A stretch of 54,999 nt of DNA from Planotetraspora kaengkrachanensis (GTDB lineage Bacteria > Actinomycetota > Actinomycetes > Streptosporangiales > Streptosporangiaceae): assembly GCF_016862895.1 (NCBI RefSeq), contig NZ_BONV01000057.1, positions 1 through 54,999 on the forward strand, given 5' to 3'. Numbering within the stretch: position 1 is the first letter of the stretch; every line of letters starts with the position of its first letter. Under the pieces are notes generated by a model. That model ran no database searches. It was not told where the DNA came from and worked only from the letters and a program-made list of their open reading frames with translations. Below are positions 8,416 to 17,947 of the stretch, piece by piece. Made by a program: the position numbers and the translations under genes.

Positions 8416-9506
8416 TCGTCGTCCGGGGACCCTTCGCGACTGGCGAGCAGCCGCCTGAGCGACTCCAGGCGCGCGGGGTCCCCGCCGCCCTCCGCGACGA
8501 AGCGGTCCAGTGCGCATCCGTCCCCGAGATGGGTGCAGCCCTTGGGACAGTCGACCGCGGCCTCGTTGAAGTCGGGAAAGGAGGCGAGCACGGTCTCCAT
8601 GGCGACGTGGGCGAGGCCGAAGCTGCGGACCCCGGGCGTGTCGATGATCCAGCCTCCCTCGGGAAGCTCGAGCGCGACCGCCGACGTGGAGGTGTGCCGG
8701 CCTCTGCCGGTCACGGCGTTGACGTGCGACACCGCGCGGCGGGCGTCCGGCACCAAGGCGTTGACCAGCGTCGACTTCCCCACGCCTGAGTGGCCGACGA
8801 GCACGCTGATCCGGTCGGTCACACGGTCGCGCAGCTCGCCGAGCGGGCTGCCCTTCTCGACCACCACGTACGGCACGCCGAGCGGCTCATAGAGGGACAC
8901 CAGTTCGTCGGGCGCGGCGAGGTCGGCCTTGGTGAGGCAGAGCAGCGGATCGATGTCGGCGTCGAAGGCGGCGACGAGCATCCGGTCGATCATCCGGGGG
9001 CGCGGCGGCGGGTCGGCCAGCGCCGTGACGATGACGAGCTGGTCGGCGTTGGCCACGATCGGCCGCTCGATGTCGTCGGTGTCGTCGGCGCTGCGCCGCA
9101 ACATCGAGTCGCGCTCCTCCACGCGCACGATCCGCGCGAGCGTGTCGGGACGGCCCGACACGTCGCCCACGATCGCGACGCGGTCTCCGACGACGATGCC
9201 CTTACGGCCGAGTTCCCTGGCCTTCATCGCGACGACGAGGATCCTGTCCGTCTTCCCCGCGCGGCGGGCGGCGGCCTTCGTTTGGGGACGCGCGGCCGGG
9301 GCGTCCCCGTTCACCCGGGGGATGCCGTCCCCGACGAGGCAGGTGTAACGGCCGCGGTCGACGGCGACGACGAAGCCCTCGACGGCCTCCTCATGGGCAG
9401 GGCGCGTCCGCGTCCGGGGCCGGGATCCCTTGCCCGGTCTCACCCTGACGTCGTCCTCGTCGTACTGCCGTCTTTTCAGCGCCCGCGCCCCGATCGTGTC
9501 GCGCAC
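8412..9506 (-). CDS. rsgA: Ribosome small-subunit-dependent GTPase RsgA
   Basis: 364 aa. Circularly permuted GTPase that aids late 30S assembly. In order: a basic N-terminus (KRRQYDEDDVRVRPGKG), an OB-like domain (VEGFVVAVDRGRYTCLV), permuted G-motifs with the G4-like LTKADL preceding P-loop GHSGVGKSTLVN, G3 DTPGVRSFGL, and a C-terminal zinc knuckle with Cys/His ligands in DCPKGCTHLGDGC. It is next to aroA on the same strand with 43 nt between, a common actinobacterial arrangement. The GTG at 9506 is used; a slightly later start cannot be excluded. Confidence 0.95.
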   Translation of the reverse strand: MRDTIGARALKRRQYDEDDVRVRPGKGSRPRTRTRPAHEEAVEGFVVAVDRGRYTCLVGDGIPRVNGDAPAARPQTKAAARRAGKTDRILVVAMKARELGRKGIVVGDRVAIVGDVSGRPDTLARIVRVEERDSMLRRSADDTDDIERPIVANADQLVIVTALADPPPRPRMIDRMLVAAFDADIDPLLCLTKADLAAPDELVSLYEPLGVPYVVVEKGSPLGELRDRVTDRISVLVGHSGVGKSTLVNALVPDARRAVSHVNAVTGRGRHTSTSAVALELPEGGWIIDTPGVRSFGLAHVAMETVLASFPDFNEAAVDCPKGCTHLGDGCALDRFVAEGGGDPARLESLRRLLASREGSPDDD

Positions 9507-9549
9507 CGGTGAGCGCCGCTCACGGGGCGGGTCGCCGGCCGAGGCCCTC

Positions 9550-10854
9550 TCATCGCGCGCCGCCCAGCATGGCGGCCCACATGTCCGGGAACTCCGGGAG
9601 GGTCTTGCCCGTGGTCGCGATGTTCTCCACCTGGACGCCGGGTACGGCCAGCCCGATCACGGCGCCCGCCGTGGCCATCCGGTGGTCGTCGTAGGAGTGG
9701 AAGACCCCGCCCGACAGCGGCCGGGGGTGGATCTCCAGCCCGTCGGGCGTCTCGCGGGCGTCGCCTCCGAGCCTGTTGATCTCCGTGGCGAGCGCGGCGA
9801 TGCGGTCGGTCTCGTGTCCGCGGATGTGGGCCACGCCGCCGATGCGGGAGGGGGAGTCGGCGAGGGCCGCCAGCGCGGCGATGGTCGGCGTCAGCTCGCT
9901 CACATCGTGCAGGTCGGCCTCGATGCCCCGCACCCGACCGGAGCCCGTCACCTGGAGGCCATCAGGGACGCGGGTCACCGTCGCGCCCATCCGCTCCAGC
10001 AGGGGGCGGAGCCGGTCGCCGCCCTGCGTGGTCTCCTCCGGCCAGCCGGGGACCACGACCGTGCCGCCGGCGACGAGTGCTCCTGCGAGGAACGGCGCCG
10101 CGTTGGACAGGTCTGGCTCGACGTCGACGTCGTGCGCCCTGATCGGCCCGGGCTCCACCCGCCACACGTCGGCTCCGGAGTCGTCCACCTCGACGCCGGC
10201 CTGCCGCAGCATGTGGACGGTCATCTCGATGTGGGGCATCGAAGGGACGGGGGGTCCGCTGTGCCGTACGGTCACGCCCTTTTCGAAGCGGGCGCCCGCC
10301 AGCAGCAGGCCCGAGACCATCTGGGACGAGGTGGAGGCGTCGAGGACCACCTCCCCGCCCGAGATGGGGCCGCGGACGGTGAACGGCAGGGCGTCGGCGT
10401 CGACGGAAGCCCCCAGGGCGCGCAGCGCCCCCAGGATCGGTCCCATGGGCCGCTTGCGCGCCGCCGGGTCGCCGTCGAAGCGCACCGGGCCGTCCGCGAG
10501 CGCGGCCACCGCGGGCACGAACCGCATCACAGTGCCCGCCAGGCCCACGTCGATCGACACGCCGCCCCTGACGGGCCGCGGGGTGATCGCCCAGTCCACA
10601 CTCGACCGGCTCTCCCCGGAAGGCGTCATCTCCGCGCCGAGGGACCGCAGGGCGGCCACCATCAGATCCGCGTCCCGGCTGCGCAACGCCCGCCGTACCC
10701 TGCTGGGCGCGTCGGCCAGCGCGGCGAGTAGCAGCGCACGGTTGGTCACCGACTTGGATCCGGGCAGGCGGACGGTCGCGTTGACCGGCCCGGCGGCTGC
10801 CGGGGCCGTCCAGAGCGCCTCTGGGCCCGTGGAGGCGGAGTGCGGTGTGGCCAT
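9550..10854 (-). CDS. aroA: 3-phosphoshikimate 1-carboxyvinyltransferase (EPSP synthase)
   Basis: 434 aa. Transfers enolpyruvate from PEP to shikimate-3-phosphate in aromatic amino acid synthesis. The N-terminal substrate motif [12 protein letters not shown] lies near residue 29. Further conserved elements are [14 protein letters not shown], a catalytic region with [15 protein letters not shown], and the C-terminal [16 protein letters not shown]. Length is normal. It is divergent from the SRAP gene and upstream of rsgA. Confidence 0.97.
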   Translation of the reverse strand: MATPHSASTGPEALWTAPAAAGPVNATVRLPGSKSVTNRALLLAALADAPSRVRRALRSRDADLMVAALRSLGAEMTPSGESRSSVDWAITPRPVRGGVSIDVGLAGTVMRFVPAVAALADGPVRFDGDPAARKRPMGPILGALRALGASVDADALPFTVRGPISGGEVVLDASTSSQMVSGLLLAGARFEKGVTVRHSGPPVPSMPHIEMTVHMLRQAGVEVDDSGADVWRVEPGPIRAHDVDVEPDLSNAAPFLAGALVAGGTVVVPGWPEETTQGGDRLRPLLERMGATVTRVPDGLQVTGSGRVRGIEADLHDVSELTPTIAALAALADSPSRIGGVAHIRGHETDRIAALATEINRLGGDARETPDGLEIHPRPLSGGVFHSYDDHRMATAGAVIGLAVPGVQVENIATTGKTLPEFPDMWAAMLGGAR

Positions 10855-10928
10855 GCCAGAAGCCTATCGTCGCGCCCCCACGAGCCCGTACGGCGCGCGC
10901 ATGGGCCGGAAATGGCAGTCTGGGAGGC

Positions 10929-11699
10929 ATGTGCGGGAGATACGCGTCGGCGCGCAAGAAGCATGACCTTCTCGAGGAGTTCGAGGTCGAGCTCGACGGC
11001 GCCCCCGACCAGGAGCTCGGGCCCGACTACAACGTGGCTCCCACCAAAGGGGTCTACGCGGTCATGAGCCGCGTGCCCAGGGACGACGACGGGAGCCGCT
11101 CGGGACGACCGGTGCGGCAGTTGCGCGTGGTCCGGTGGGGGCTGGTGCCGAGCTGGGCGAAGGATCCGTCGATCGGCTCGCGGCTCATCAACGCGCGGAT
11201 CGAGACCGTGGGGGACAAACCCGCGTTTCGCACGGCTTTCGCCTCGAGACGGTGTCTCCTGCCCGCGGACGGCTATTTCGAGTGGATGCCGACGGAGGAC
11301 AAGAAGAAGCAGCCCTATTTCATCCATCCGTCGGACGGCGGCGTGCTCGCGATGGCCGGGCTGTACGAGTTCTGGAAGGACCCGGGCCGGGCGGACGACG
11401 ATCCCCTGAAATGGTTGTGCACCTGCACGGTGATCACCACGTCGGCCGAGGACGAGCTGGGCCGCATTCACGACCGCATGCCGATGATGGTCGAGCGCGA
11501 CCGCTGGGCGGAATGGCTCGACCCCCGGCTGAAGGACCCGGCGAAACTGCTGGTCCCCGCAAGCCCCGACAGGCTCGAGGCGTATCCCGTCTCGACCGAG
11601 GTGAACAACGTGCGCAACAACGGCCCCGCTCTGGTCGAGCCGGCGGAGCCGGTCGGCAAGGAAACGGGAAACGGCGCGGATGCGGACGCGCTTTTCTAG
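10929..11699 (+). CDS. SRAP (SOS-response-associated peptidase) family, YedK/HMCES-like
   Basis: 256 aa. These proteins form a covalent thiazolidine link with abasic sites in single-stranded DNA through Cys2. The start is fixed by chemistry: Met-Cys-Gly-Arg-Tyr places the catalytic Cys at position 2. The GGGAGG just before ATG is closer than an ideal ribosome site. Other active-site elements are all present: LINARIETV (Asn), LLPADGYFEW (Glu) and IHDRMPMMV (His). It is divergent from aroA. A homologue sits beside aroA in M. tuberculosis as I remember it. Confidence 0.95.
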   Translation: MCGRYASARKKHDLLEEFEVELDGAPDQELGPDYNVAPTKGVYAVMSRVPRDDDGSRSGRPVRQLRVVRWGLVPSWAKDPSIGSRLINARIETVGDKPAFRTAFASRRCLLPADGYFEWMPTEDKKKQPYFIHPSDGGVLAMAGLYEFWKDPGRADDDPLKWLCTCTVITTSAEDELGRIHDRMPMMVERDRWAEWLDPRLKDPAKLLVPASPDRLEAYPVSTEVNNVRNNGPALVEPAEPVGKETGNGADADALF

Positions 11700-11836
11700 A
11701 AATCCATTGGTGTAAGTCGGACGCCGAACGGGCATCCGGTAACGAAAGCGGTTCACCACGCCGTAATAAATGCCGACCTGTCGGGAGACCGGGGCTCCTC
11801 GGCGGGTGTTCCCCACGCTCCCGGAGGTGCGGATTC

Positions 11837-12169
11837 GTGGATGTCGCGACCGCGCGTATGCGCTTGGAAATCATGCTCGAAGAGCTCGACCGTTCGATCA
11901 GGGTGCTGAAGGGCGACCCGGTCGCCGTGCCGGAACGATCGGCCGCCGACGCCGGGGCCGATCTCACCGACGCCGACCGCACGCGGGCCATGCTGGACGT
12001 CGCGTCGCGGCAGCGCAAGGAGGTTCAGGACGCTCTCGTCCGGCTCGACCAGGGCGGCTACGGGCGGTGCGTGGACTGCGCCGCCCCCGTCCCCGAGGGC
12101 AGGCTGGAGGCGCGGCCGGAAGCGGCCCGCTGCGTCCAGTGCCAGTCGAAGCGGGAGCGCCGCCGCTAG
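11837..12169 (+). CDS. DksA/TraR-family C4 zinc-finger protein
   Basis: 110 aa. Start GTG 11837 is backed by GGAGGTG 8 nt upstream. The N-terminal 70 residues are a helical hairpin ([18 protein letters not shown], then [19 protein letters not shown]). The C-terminus is a DksA-type zinc finger with Cys pairs in GRCVDCAAP and ARCVQCQS. DksA relatives insert into the RNA polymerase secondary channel, and a similar role is plausible. Its stop shares a CTAG with the convergent methyltransferase stop. Confidence 0.88.
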   Translation: MDVATARMRLEIMLEELDRSIRVLKGDPVAVPERSAADAGADLTDADRTRAMLDVASRQRKEVQDALVRLDQGGYGRCVDCAAPVPEGRLEARPEAARCVQCQSKRERRR

Positions 12170-12939
12170 GTCGTGTGTCCCTGGGTCCGCGCCGCCGCCC
12201 GGAGCGGCTTGCGGGCGCTGGCCACCAGGTGGATGCCCACGGTGTCGTCGTCGTCCGGCTGGGTCGCGAGTTCGGTGCGGACCAGCCAGGCGAGCGACCG
12301 CCCGCCGGAGCCGAGCACGCGATCGACCATGGACGGGGACAGAACCGTCCGCGGCCGGATCCACTCCACCTCGAGCCCGGCGCCGGTGACCAGTTCGCGG
12401 ACCTGCGCGCTGGTGAAGCACCGGGTGATGCTGCCGTCCGGCCACGGGATGAGCATGACCTCGCCCGTCTGGCACAGATGGGCCCAGTAGTTCTGCTCGG
12501 CGAGGATCGCCATGCCCAGGACGAGCGAGTCGACGCACAACAGGGCGCGGCCGCCGGGCTTCAGCACGCGGGCCATGTCCTCGATCACCGACTCGGCCAT
12601 GAGGTCGACCGACAACATGCGCTCCTCGGCGATCACCGCGTCGACGCTGGCGTCGGGGAGGAACGCGAGGTTGTCGGCGCGGACCTTCTGGGTCAGGTCG
12701 GAGGCGTCCCTGAGCCACGGCTCGAACGGCCTGCGGAAGTCCATGACCTCGATCACCCGGTGGCCGGCGCGGGCGGCCTGGGCCGGCCACCTGCCCCGGC
12801 CTCCGGAAAGGTCGACCAGCAGGGACGGGCCTCCGGGCAGCCATTGGCGCAACTGCTCGGCGACGACCGCGTGGTAAAAGTTCCAGTACGGCCCGAGCGT
12901 GCCCGAGCCATTGAGTTCGTTGGCCGGAATAGGCAGCAC
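12166..12939 (-). CDS. Class I SAM-dependent methyltransferase
   Basis: 257 aa. The Rossmann motif I is [18 protein letters not shown], with motif II VIEVMDF and a later [15 protein letters not shown] (motif post-III), all in the right order, so SAM binding is likely. The C-terminal part has [11 protein letters not shown] and gives no clue to the methyl acceptor. It is divergent from sigR, sharing a 126-nt upstream region. Similar methyltransferases neighbour sigR in Streptomyces as I recall, but no function is established. Confidence 0.85.
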   Translation of the reverse strand: MLPIPANELNGSGTLGPYWNFYHAVVAEQLRQWLPGGPSLLVDLSGGRGRWPAQAARAGHRVIEVMDFRRPFEPWLRDASDLTQKVRADNLAFLPDASVDAVIAEERMLSVDLMAESVIEDMARVLKPGGRALLCVDSLVLGMAILAEQNYWAHLCQTGEVMLIPWPDGSITRCFTSAQVRELVTGAGLEVEWIRPRTVLSPSMVDRVLGSGGRSLAWLVRTELATQPDDDDTVGIHLVASARKPLRAAARTQGHTT

Positions 12940-13028
12940 GAGCAGCTCCTGGACGTCGAATTTCCGGGCTACCAGCCGGTACGTATGTATTTCCCCTTGC
13001 GGAGGCGTTCATCACCTCAAACCGCACC

Positions 13029-13055
13029 GGGAACAGACTCTACGCCCCACCTGTT
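13029..13055 (+). promoter_or_regulatory. SigR-type promoter upstream of sigR
   Basis: GGGAAC at 13029-13034, an 18-nt spacer, then GTT at 13053-13055. The Streptomyces SigR / mycobacterial SigH consensus is GGAAT - 18/19 nt - GTT, so only one base differs. Transcription would start near 13062, a few nt before an in-frame ATG at 13066. Positive autoregulation of sigR from such a promoter is well known. Confidence 0.8.
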
Positions 13056-13152
13056 ACAGGTGGGCATGAACACGTTGGTGCTGCCGGAAGCCCCCGGCAG
13101 GAGCGCCGCGACCCGGCCGGTATTCTCGGCTGGGTACGGTGTTCCGAAGGGG

Positions 13153-13794
13153 GTGGGTCCGGTCTCCAAGACAGCTGAGGAGACTCTGGGGCAGCGCAGT
13201 GAGCGGTTCGAGCGCGACGTCATGCCGTATCTCGACCAGCTCTACTCCGCCGCGCTCCGGATGACCCGTAATCCCGCGGATGCGGAAGACCTCCTGCAGG
13301 AGACCTTCGCCAAGGCTTTCGCCTCCTTCCACCAGTTCCAAGAGGGAACGAACCTCAAGGCCTGGCTCTACCGCATCCTGACCAACACATTCATCAACAG
13401 TTATCGCAAGAAGCAGCGCGAGCCGAAGCAGTCGGGCACGGAGGAGATCGAGGACTGGCAGCTCGCCCGTGCCGAGTCGCACACGTCCAGCGGCCTCAAG
13501 TCCGCCGAGATCGAGGCGCTCGAGCACCTGCCCGACAGCGACGTGAAGAACGCGCTGGCGGCTCTTCCCGAGGAGTTCCGCATCGCGGTCTATCTGGCCG
13601 ACGTCGAGGGCTTCCCGTACAAGGAAATCGCCGACATCATGGGCACGCCGATCGGCACCGTGATGTCCCGCCTGCATCGTGGCCGCCGCCAGCTGCGGAC
13701 GCTGCTGCAGGACTACGCACGTGACCGCGGGCTCGCGCGGTCGGACTCCCGTGGCGGGGCCGACGACGATTTGCTTGGCCAGGAGGAGCGATGA
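13153..13794 (+). CDS. sigR: ECF sigma factor SigR (thiol-oxidative stress)
   Basis: About 213 aa from GTG 13153, or about 242 from ATG 13066. Region 2 spans [27 protein letters not shown] in outline, with the -10 recognition helix [19 protein letters not shown]. Region 4 has [17 protein letters not shown] and [23 protein letters not shown]. The next gene is its zinc anti-sigma RsrA, overlapping by 4 nt (ATGA), which confirms identity. Neither start is perfect: 13153 has GAAGGGG directly against it, while 13066 lies only a few nt after a predicted transcription start. Two isoforms are possible (see findings). Confidence 0.93.
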   Translation: MGPVSKTAEETLGQRSERFERDVMPYLDQLYSAALRMTRNPADAEDLLQETFAKAFASFHQFQEGTNLKAWLYRILTNTFINSYRKKQREPKQSGTEEIEDWQLARAESHTSSGLKSAEIEALEHLPDSDVKNALAALPEEFRIAVYLADVEGFPYKEIADIMGTPIGTVMSRLHRGRRQLRTLLQDYARDRGLARSDSRGGADDDLLGQEER

Positions 13795-14057
13795 GCTGCG
13801 GGAACCACCACGACACCCCGTGTAGTGACGTTCTCGACCGGATCTACAGCTACCTCGACGGCGAGCTGGACGAGAACGGTTGCGCCGACATCAGGCAGCA
13901 CCTCGACGAGTGCCACTCCTGCCTCGACGAGTACGGCCTGGAGAAGGCGGTCAAGCAGCTTGTCGCCAAGCACTGCGGGTGCGACCCCGTGCCCGACGAC
14001 CTGCGCGCGAAGGTCATGACTCGGATCGAACAGGTGCGCGCCCAGCTTCCCGATTAG
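13791..14057 (+). CDS. rsrA: Zinc-containing redox anti-sigma factor RsrA
   Basis: 88 aa. Holds SigR inactive while reduced and zinc-bound, and releases it on disulfide formation. The ZAS motif H-X3-C-X2-C is present as HLDECHSC (near residues 37-44), with the additional redox Cys near residue 11 (TPCSD) and a C-terminal KHCGC. It is coupled to sigR by ATGA overlap. A perfect hairpin begins in its stop codon. Confidence 0.95.
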   Translation: MSCGNHHDTPCSDVLDRIYSYLDGELDENGCADIRQHLDECHSCLDEYGLEKAVKQLVAKHCGCDPVPDDLRAKVMTRIEQVRAQLPD

Positions 14058-14076
14058 GATCTCCCCCCGGAGATCC
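14057..14076 (+). terminator. Short perfect hairpin after rsrA (attenuator or terminator)
   Basis: GGATCTCC and GGAGATCC form an 8-bp stem with a CCCC loop, starting in the last base of the rsrA stop codon. There is no T tract, and the ribosome site of the next gene follows at once. It may be a partial terminator or an mRNA-stabilising end rather than a full stop. Confidence 0.5.
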
Positions 14077-14091
14077 TGGAGGGGCGACGGC

Positions 14092-15003
14092 ATGCGGATA
14101 GTGGTCACGGGCGGAGCCGGGTTCATCGGGTCCACGCTGGTCGATCGGCTGGTGCGGGACGGGCACGAGGTGACGGTCCTTGACGACCTGTCGTCGGGGC
14201 GCAATCGGAACTCCGAGGCGCGCCTGCACGTGATGGACGTGCGCGACCCTGCCGTGGGCGCGGTGATCGAGGAGTCGCGGCCGGAGGTCGTCTGCCATCT
14301 GGCCGCGCAGATCAGCGTCAGGAAGAGCGTCGCAGACCCCGTCCACGACGCCAGGCTGAACGTCGAGGGCACCGTCAACGTGATCGAGGCGGCCAGGCGC
14401 GCGGGCGCGCGCAAGGTCGTCTACGCCTCGTCGGTCGCCGTGTACGGCAGGCCCTCGATCATCCCCGTTCCGGCGGGAGCGGCCACCGACCCGCGCTCGC
14501 CGTACGCCGCGTCCAAACTCAGCGGTGAGATCTACCTGTCCGCCTTCAGCGGACTGTACGGCCTGGAGTACACCACGCTGGTGTTGTCCAACGTGTACGG
14601 CCCGCGGCAGTCGCCCGAGGGCGAGGCGGGCGTCGTCTCGATCTTCACGGACGCCCTGCTGTCCGGCAGGCGCACGGTCGTGTACGGCGACGGGTCCCAG
14701 ACACGCGACTACGTCTACGTCGACGACGTGGTGGACGGCTTCGCCCGGGCGTGCGGGCCTGACGGGAACGGCAGCCGGTTCAATCTCGGGACGGGCGTGC
14801 AGACGACCGACCGGCGGTTGCACACGCTCGTCGCCGCCGCGGCGGGAGTCCCCGACGAACCCGACTTCGAGCCTGCCCGGCTGGGAGATCTCCCGGCCAT
14901 GGCCGTCGATCCGGCGCCCGCGTTCGAGGGTCTCGGGTGGCGGCCCGCGTACGACCTCGCCGCCGGCCTCAAGGCCACCGTCGCGTGGGCCATGGGTGCG
15001 TGA
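14092..15003 (+). CDS. NAD-dependent epimerase/dehydratase (GalE-like extended SDR)
   Basis: 303 aa. Rossmann motif TGGAGFIGSTLVDRL begins at residue 6 and VLDDLSSG binds NAD ribose. The catalytic Ser is in YASSVAVYG and the active-site Tyr-Lys in SPYAASKLSGE. The sugar-nucleotide end has YGDGSQTRDYVYVDDVV. It is UDP-glucose-4-epimerase-like, but the nucleotide sugar cannot be told. A GGAGGGG ribosome site precedes the ATG. It follows rsrA by 34 nt, possibly in the same transcript. Confidence 0.88.
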   Translation: MRIVVTGGAGFIGSTLVDRLVRDGHEVTVLDDLSSGRNRNSEARLHVMDVRDPAVGAVIEESRPEVVCHLAAQISVRKSVADPVHDARLNVEGTVNVIEAARRAGARKVVYASSVAVYGRPSIIPVPAGAATDPRSPYAASKLSGEIYLSAFSGLYGLEYTTLVLSNVYGPRQSPEGEAGVVSIFTDALLSGRRTVVYGDGSQTRDYVYVDDVVDGFARACGPDGNGSRFNLGTGVQTTDRRLHTLVAAAAGVPDEPDFEPARLGDLPAMAVDPAPAFEGLGWRPAYDLAAGLKATVAWAMGA

Positions 15004-15152
15004 GCGATACGGGTCGATTCGGGCGCGATAAATCGGGATAATTCAACACAGCGTGATTGCTTGATTACGTTTTGGCCGCGAAGCCCCGACATCCCCGATC
15101 GCCGGTGTCGCGTTCTGTAGCCTGAGTGGCGAATCGATGTGGAGGCGGCACC

Positions 15153-15260
15153 ATGCTTGGGAAGACCATCGTCCGACTACTGGCGGCAATGACGCTGCTG
15201 ACCCCTGTGGTTGTGCTCGTCGGCACCGTCGCGGGGACTCCGGGGATCTCCTGGACGTAG
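15153..15260 (+). CDS. 35-aa single-pass membrane peptide
   Basis: ATG with GGAGG 7 nt upstream; 35 residues with a basic start (MLGKTIVR) and a hydrophobic run of about 20 (LLAAMTLLTPVVVLVGTVAG), ending PGISWT. One membrane helix is expected. It precedes the HD-GYP gene by 63 nt on the same strand. I do not recognise a family. The ribosome site and composition favour a real gene; conservation is untested. Confidence 0.65.
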   Translation: MLGKTIVRLLAAMTLLTPVVVLVGTVAGTPGISWT

Positions 15261-15323
15261 TTCCTGCCTGTGGATCCACTTCCTTCACATGATCCATAGG
15301 CTTCTCTCACCCGAGGTGGCGTC

Positions 15324-16676
15324 ATGCGGGAACTACCGTGGCCTGCCAGGATCTATTTCGTCGCGATCATCGGGGCCGCGGTCTACCTGCTCGTCCACTG
15401 CATCCTCGCGCCGGAGTGGACGAGCGAGATCCACTGGCCGACGCTCCTCGTCCTCGCGCTGCTGTTTCTGGTCTGCGAGTCCGTTCCGACGTTGCTCAAC
15501 GTGCCGCAGGCCGCCGTTTCCGTCAGCTACTCCGCCGCCCTGGCGGCCGTGGTCCTCGTCGGGCCAGAAGGCGCGGCGCTCGTCGGCCTGATGGCCGTCC
15601 TGAGCGTCCGGCCGGGCCTCGCCGTCGTCAAGCGCCTGTTCAACGGCGCGCAATTCGTGATCTGCGGGTACGCGGCCGGCCGGGCGTTCGAGCTCACGGG
15701 CGGCGTGCCGGGCCTGCCCAAGATCACCGACTTCCCCGGCATCCTCGTCCCGTACGGCGCGGCCACCGCGGCCTTCGTCGCCATCAACTTCGTCCTGACC
15801 GCCCTGATCATCCTGCTCGTGGCGGGGGTGGGCAAGCACCAGGTCGCGCTGCGCGGCACCGTTCAGTTCCTCGGGTCCTACGTGGGGTACGCCACGTTCG
15901 GCCTGCTGATCGCCGGGCTGTGGGCCACCGTGGAGTCGATCTCGACCGTGCTCGTGCTGCTGCCCCTGTTCGTCGCCCGCTGGGCGCTGGGCCACTACCA
16001 CGCCGAGCAGCGCTCGTACGACGCGACGATCGCGGCCCTGTGCCAGGCGGTGGAGACCAAGGACTACTACACCCGGGGCCACTGCACCCGGGTCTCCGCC
16101 GCCTCCGGCATGATCGCCGAAGAGATCGGGATGGGCGCCGAGCGCCTCCAGGCCATCCGCTACGCCGGGATGCTCCACGACGTGGGCAAGCTGGGCGTGC
16201 CGACGAAGGTCCTGCAGAAGGACGGAGACCTCACCGAGGAGGAGTACGCCGCGATCCAGCTGCATCCCATGCGCGGTCTGGAGATCGTGCGGGGGATCGA
16301 CTTCCTGGACGAGGCGTTCGCCGGGATCATGCACCACCACGAACGGCACGACGGGAAGGGTTACCCGATGGGCCTGGCCGGGATGGAGATCCCGGAGTTC
16401 GCCCGGATCATCGCGGTGGCGGACGCGTTCGACTCCATGACCTCCGACCGGGCCTACCGCAAGGCGAAGCCGATCGACGTCGCCGTGGGCGAGTTGCTCA
16501 AGAACGCGGGAACGCAGTTCGATCCGATCATGGTCAGCACCTTCATCAAGGCCCTGAGCCGGGACGGCTGGCATCCGCCGCAGACCGCTCCGGCTCCGTC
16601 GGACGACGTGGTCGAGACGACCGCCAAGGATCACGACGACCCGACGACGCCCATCCAGGTGGTGTCGGAGCGATGA
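15324..16676 (+). CDS. Membrane HD-GYP phosphohydrolase (likely c-di-GMP phosphodiesterase)
   Basis: 450 aa. Residues 1-220 hold about seven hydrophobic segments (a putative membrane sensor). Residues about 235-415 are an HD-GYP domain. All hallmark residues are visible: His in TRGHCTRVS, His-Asp and Lys in MLHDVGKLG, His in QLHPMRGLEIV, His-His in MHHHERHDGKGYP (including the GYP triad), and Asp in VADAFDSMTSDRAYR. HD-GYP enzymes linearise cyclic-di-GMP. The GAGGTG site supports the ATG at 15324. It is ATGA-coupled to the next HD gene. Confidence 0.92.
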   Translation: MRELPWPARIYFVAIIGAAVYLLVHCILAPEWTSEIHWPTLLVLALLFLVCESVPTLLNVPQAAVSVSYSAALAAVVLVGPEGAALVGLMAVLSVRPGLAVVKRLFNGAQFVICGYAAGRAFELTGGVPGLPKITDFPGILVPYGAATAAFVAINFVLTALIILLVAGVGKHQVALRGTVQFLGSYVGYATFGLLIAGLWATVESISTVLVLLPLFVARWALGHYHAEQRSYDATIAALCQAVETKDYYTRGHCTRVSAASGMIAEEIGMGAERLQAIRYAGMLHDVGKLGVPTKVLQKDGDLTEEEYAAIQLHPMRGLEIVRGIDFLDEAFAGIMHHHERHDGKGYPMGLAGMEIPEFARIIAVADAFDSMTSDRAYRKAKPIDVAVGELLKNAGTQFDPIMVSTFIKALSRDGWHPPQTAPAPSDDVVETTAKDHDDPTTPIQVVSER

Positions 16677-17947
16677 GCGAGCGGCGGACGGCGGCGACCC
16701 GGTCGCCGGGGCTCGACTCCGGCCAACTCCTGCTCATCTGCGCGGCCGGCATGCTGACCGTCGCGGGCGTCGCCCACACAGCCGCGGCCGGGCTGGTCGA
16801 CTCGCACGTGGCGATCGGGTTCGGCTTGCTGATCGCCGCGGGTGAGCTCGCCCGGCTGACCATGCCGGGCAACCGCGAGGTGGCGCCGGTCTCCACGGCC
16901 GCGTCCCTCGGATACGCGCTCCTGCTCGACGTCGGCGGCCGTGAGGCGACCCAGTCGGCGTTGCAGGTCGTCGCCGTGATGTCGGTCGGCATGATCGCCG
17001 GCGCCCTGCCGCATGTCGCCGTCGGCCGTCCGCCGCGTCTGGACGCGATGGCGAGGCGGCTCCTCGCGGGCTCGCTGCTGGCCTTCGCCTACCGTCCGGT
17101 CGCGCACCCGCTCTACGAGATCGCCGCGGCGGGGGACTGGTGGCCCGCCCTCGGCGTGATGGCTCTTCTCATCACCGTGATGTTGTCGGTCGACGTCATG
17201 ATCGCCGCGATGCTCCGCGCAGAGCAGGTCAGGACCGTGTTCGGCGTGGCCGTACGGGACGAGATCAGGATGGCGGCGCCGCTGGGCGCCGCGGTGGCCG
17301 CGTCCGGGATGTTGCTCGCCCTCGCGTCGCACAGCATGGACCTGACCGCGCTGCCCGCCTTCGCGGCGCCGCTGCTGGTCACGCAGGTGGCCTTCCGCAA
17401 GTACGCCGGGATCAGGGCCACCTACCTGCAGACCGTCCGGGCGCTGAGCAGGGTCACCGAGGTGGGCGGTTACGTCGAGCCCGGCCACTCCCGCCGGGTC
17501 AGCCAGCTGTCCGTCGCCATCGGCAGGGAGCTCGGCATGGCCGAGCCGCAGCTGCTCGAGCTCGAGTACGCCGCACTCATGCACGACATCGGCCAGCTCT
17601 CCCTTCGCGATCCGATCCCGGGCGGCGCCACCGTGCTGACCGATCCCGCGCAGGCCCGGCGCATCGCGGAACTGGGTGCCGAGGTGATCAGGAAGACCGG
17701 TGTGCTGCACGCGGTCGCCGAGATCGTCCGCAGGCAGTGCGATCCGGTCGCCGACTCGCCGCCCATGGCCAGCCGGATCATCAAGGCGGCCAACGCGTAC
17801 GACGACCTGGTGGGCGCGTCGACGGACAGGGACCGCGCCGCCGCGGCGTTGGAGCGGCTCCGCCTCGACGGCGGGACCGAGTACGACCCGACGGTCGTGG
17901 AGGCGATGGCCCGGGTGGTCGATCGGCTGACGATGTCGCGCATGTAG
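16673..17947 (+). CDS. Membrane protein with degenerate HD(-GYP) domain
   Basis: 424 aa with the same plan as the upstream gene: several membrane helices up to about residue 240, then an HD-type domain. His-Asp survives in LMHDIGQLSL and an upstream His in PGHSRRVS. The following Lys is Gln, the HP-type His is missing (IAELGAEVIRKTG), and the HHHERHDGKGYP segment is replaced by IVRRQCDPVADSPP, so no GYP remains. It is probably catalytically weak or dead and may regulate or partner the intact enzyme. The ATGA overlap with that gene indicates coupled translation. Confidence 0.85.
   Translation: MSERRTAATRSPGLDSGQLLLICAAGMLTVAGVAHTAAAGLVDSHVAIGFGLLIAAGELARLTMPGNREVAPVSTAASLGYALLLDVGGREATQSALQVVAVMSVGMIAGALPHVAVGRPPRLDAMARRLLAGSLLAFAYRPVAHPLYEIAAAGDWWPALGVMALLITVMLSVDVMIAAMLRAEQVRTVFGVAVRDEIRMAAPLGAAVAASGMLLALASHSMDLTALPAFAAPLLVTQVAFRKYAGIRATYLQTVRALSRVTEVGGYVEPGHSRRVSQLSVAIGRELGMAEPQLLELEYAALMHDIGQLSLRDPIPGGATVLTDPAQARRIAELGAEVIRKTGVLHAVAEIVRRQCDPVADSPPMASRIIKAANAYDDLVGASTDRDRAAAALERLRLDGGTEYDPTVVEAMARVVDRLTMSRM

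Noticed and set aside
15338-16672. Long open frame upstream of and in phase with the second HD protein
   Set aside because: It is a shadow of the HD-GYP gene in another frame; the real start is the ATGA at 16673.
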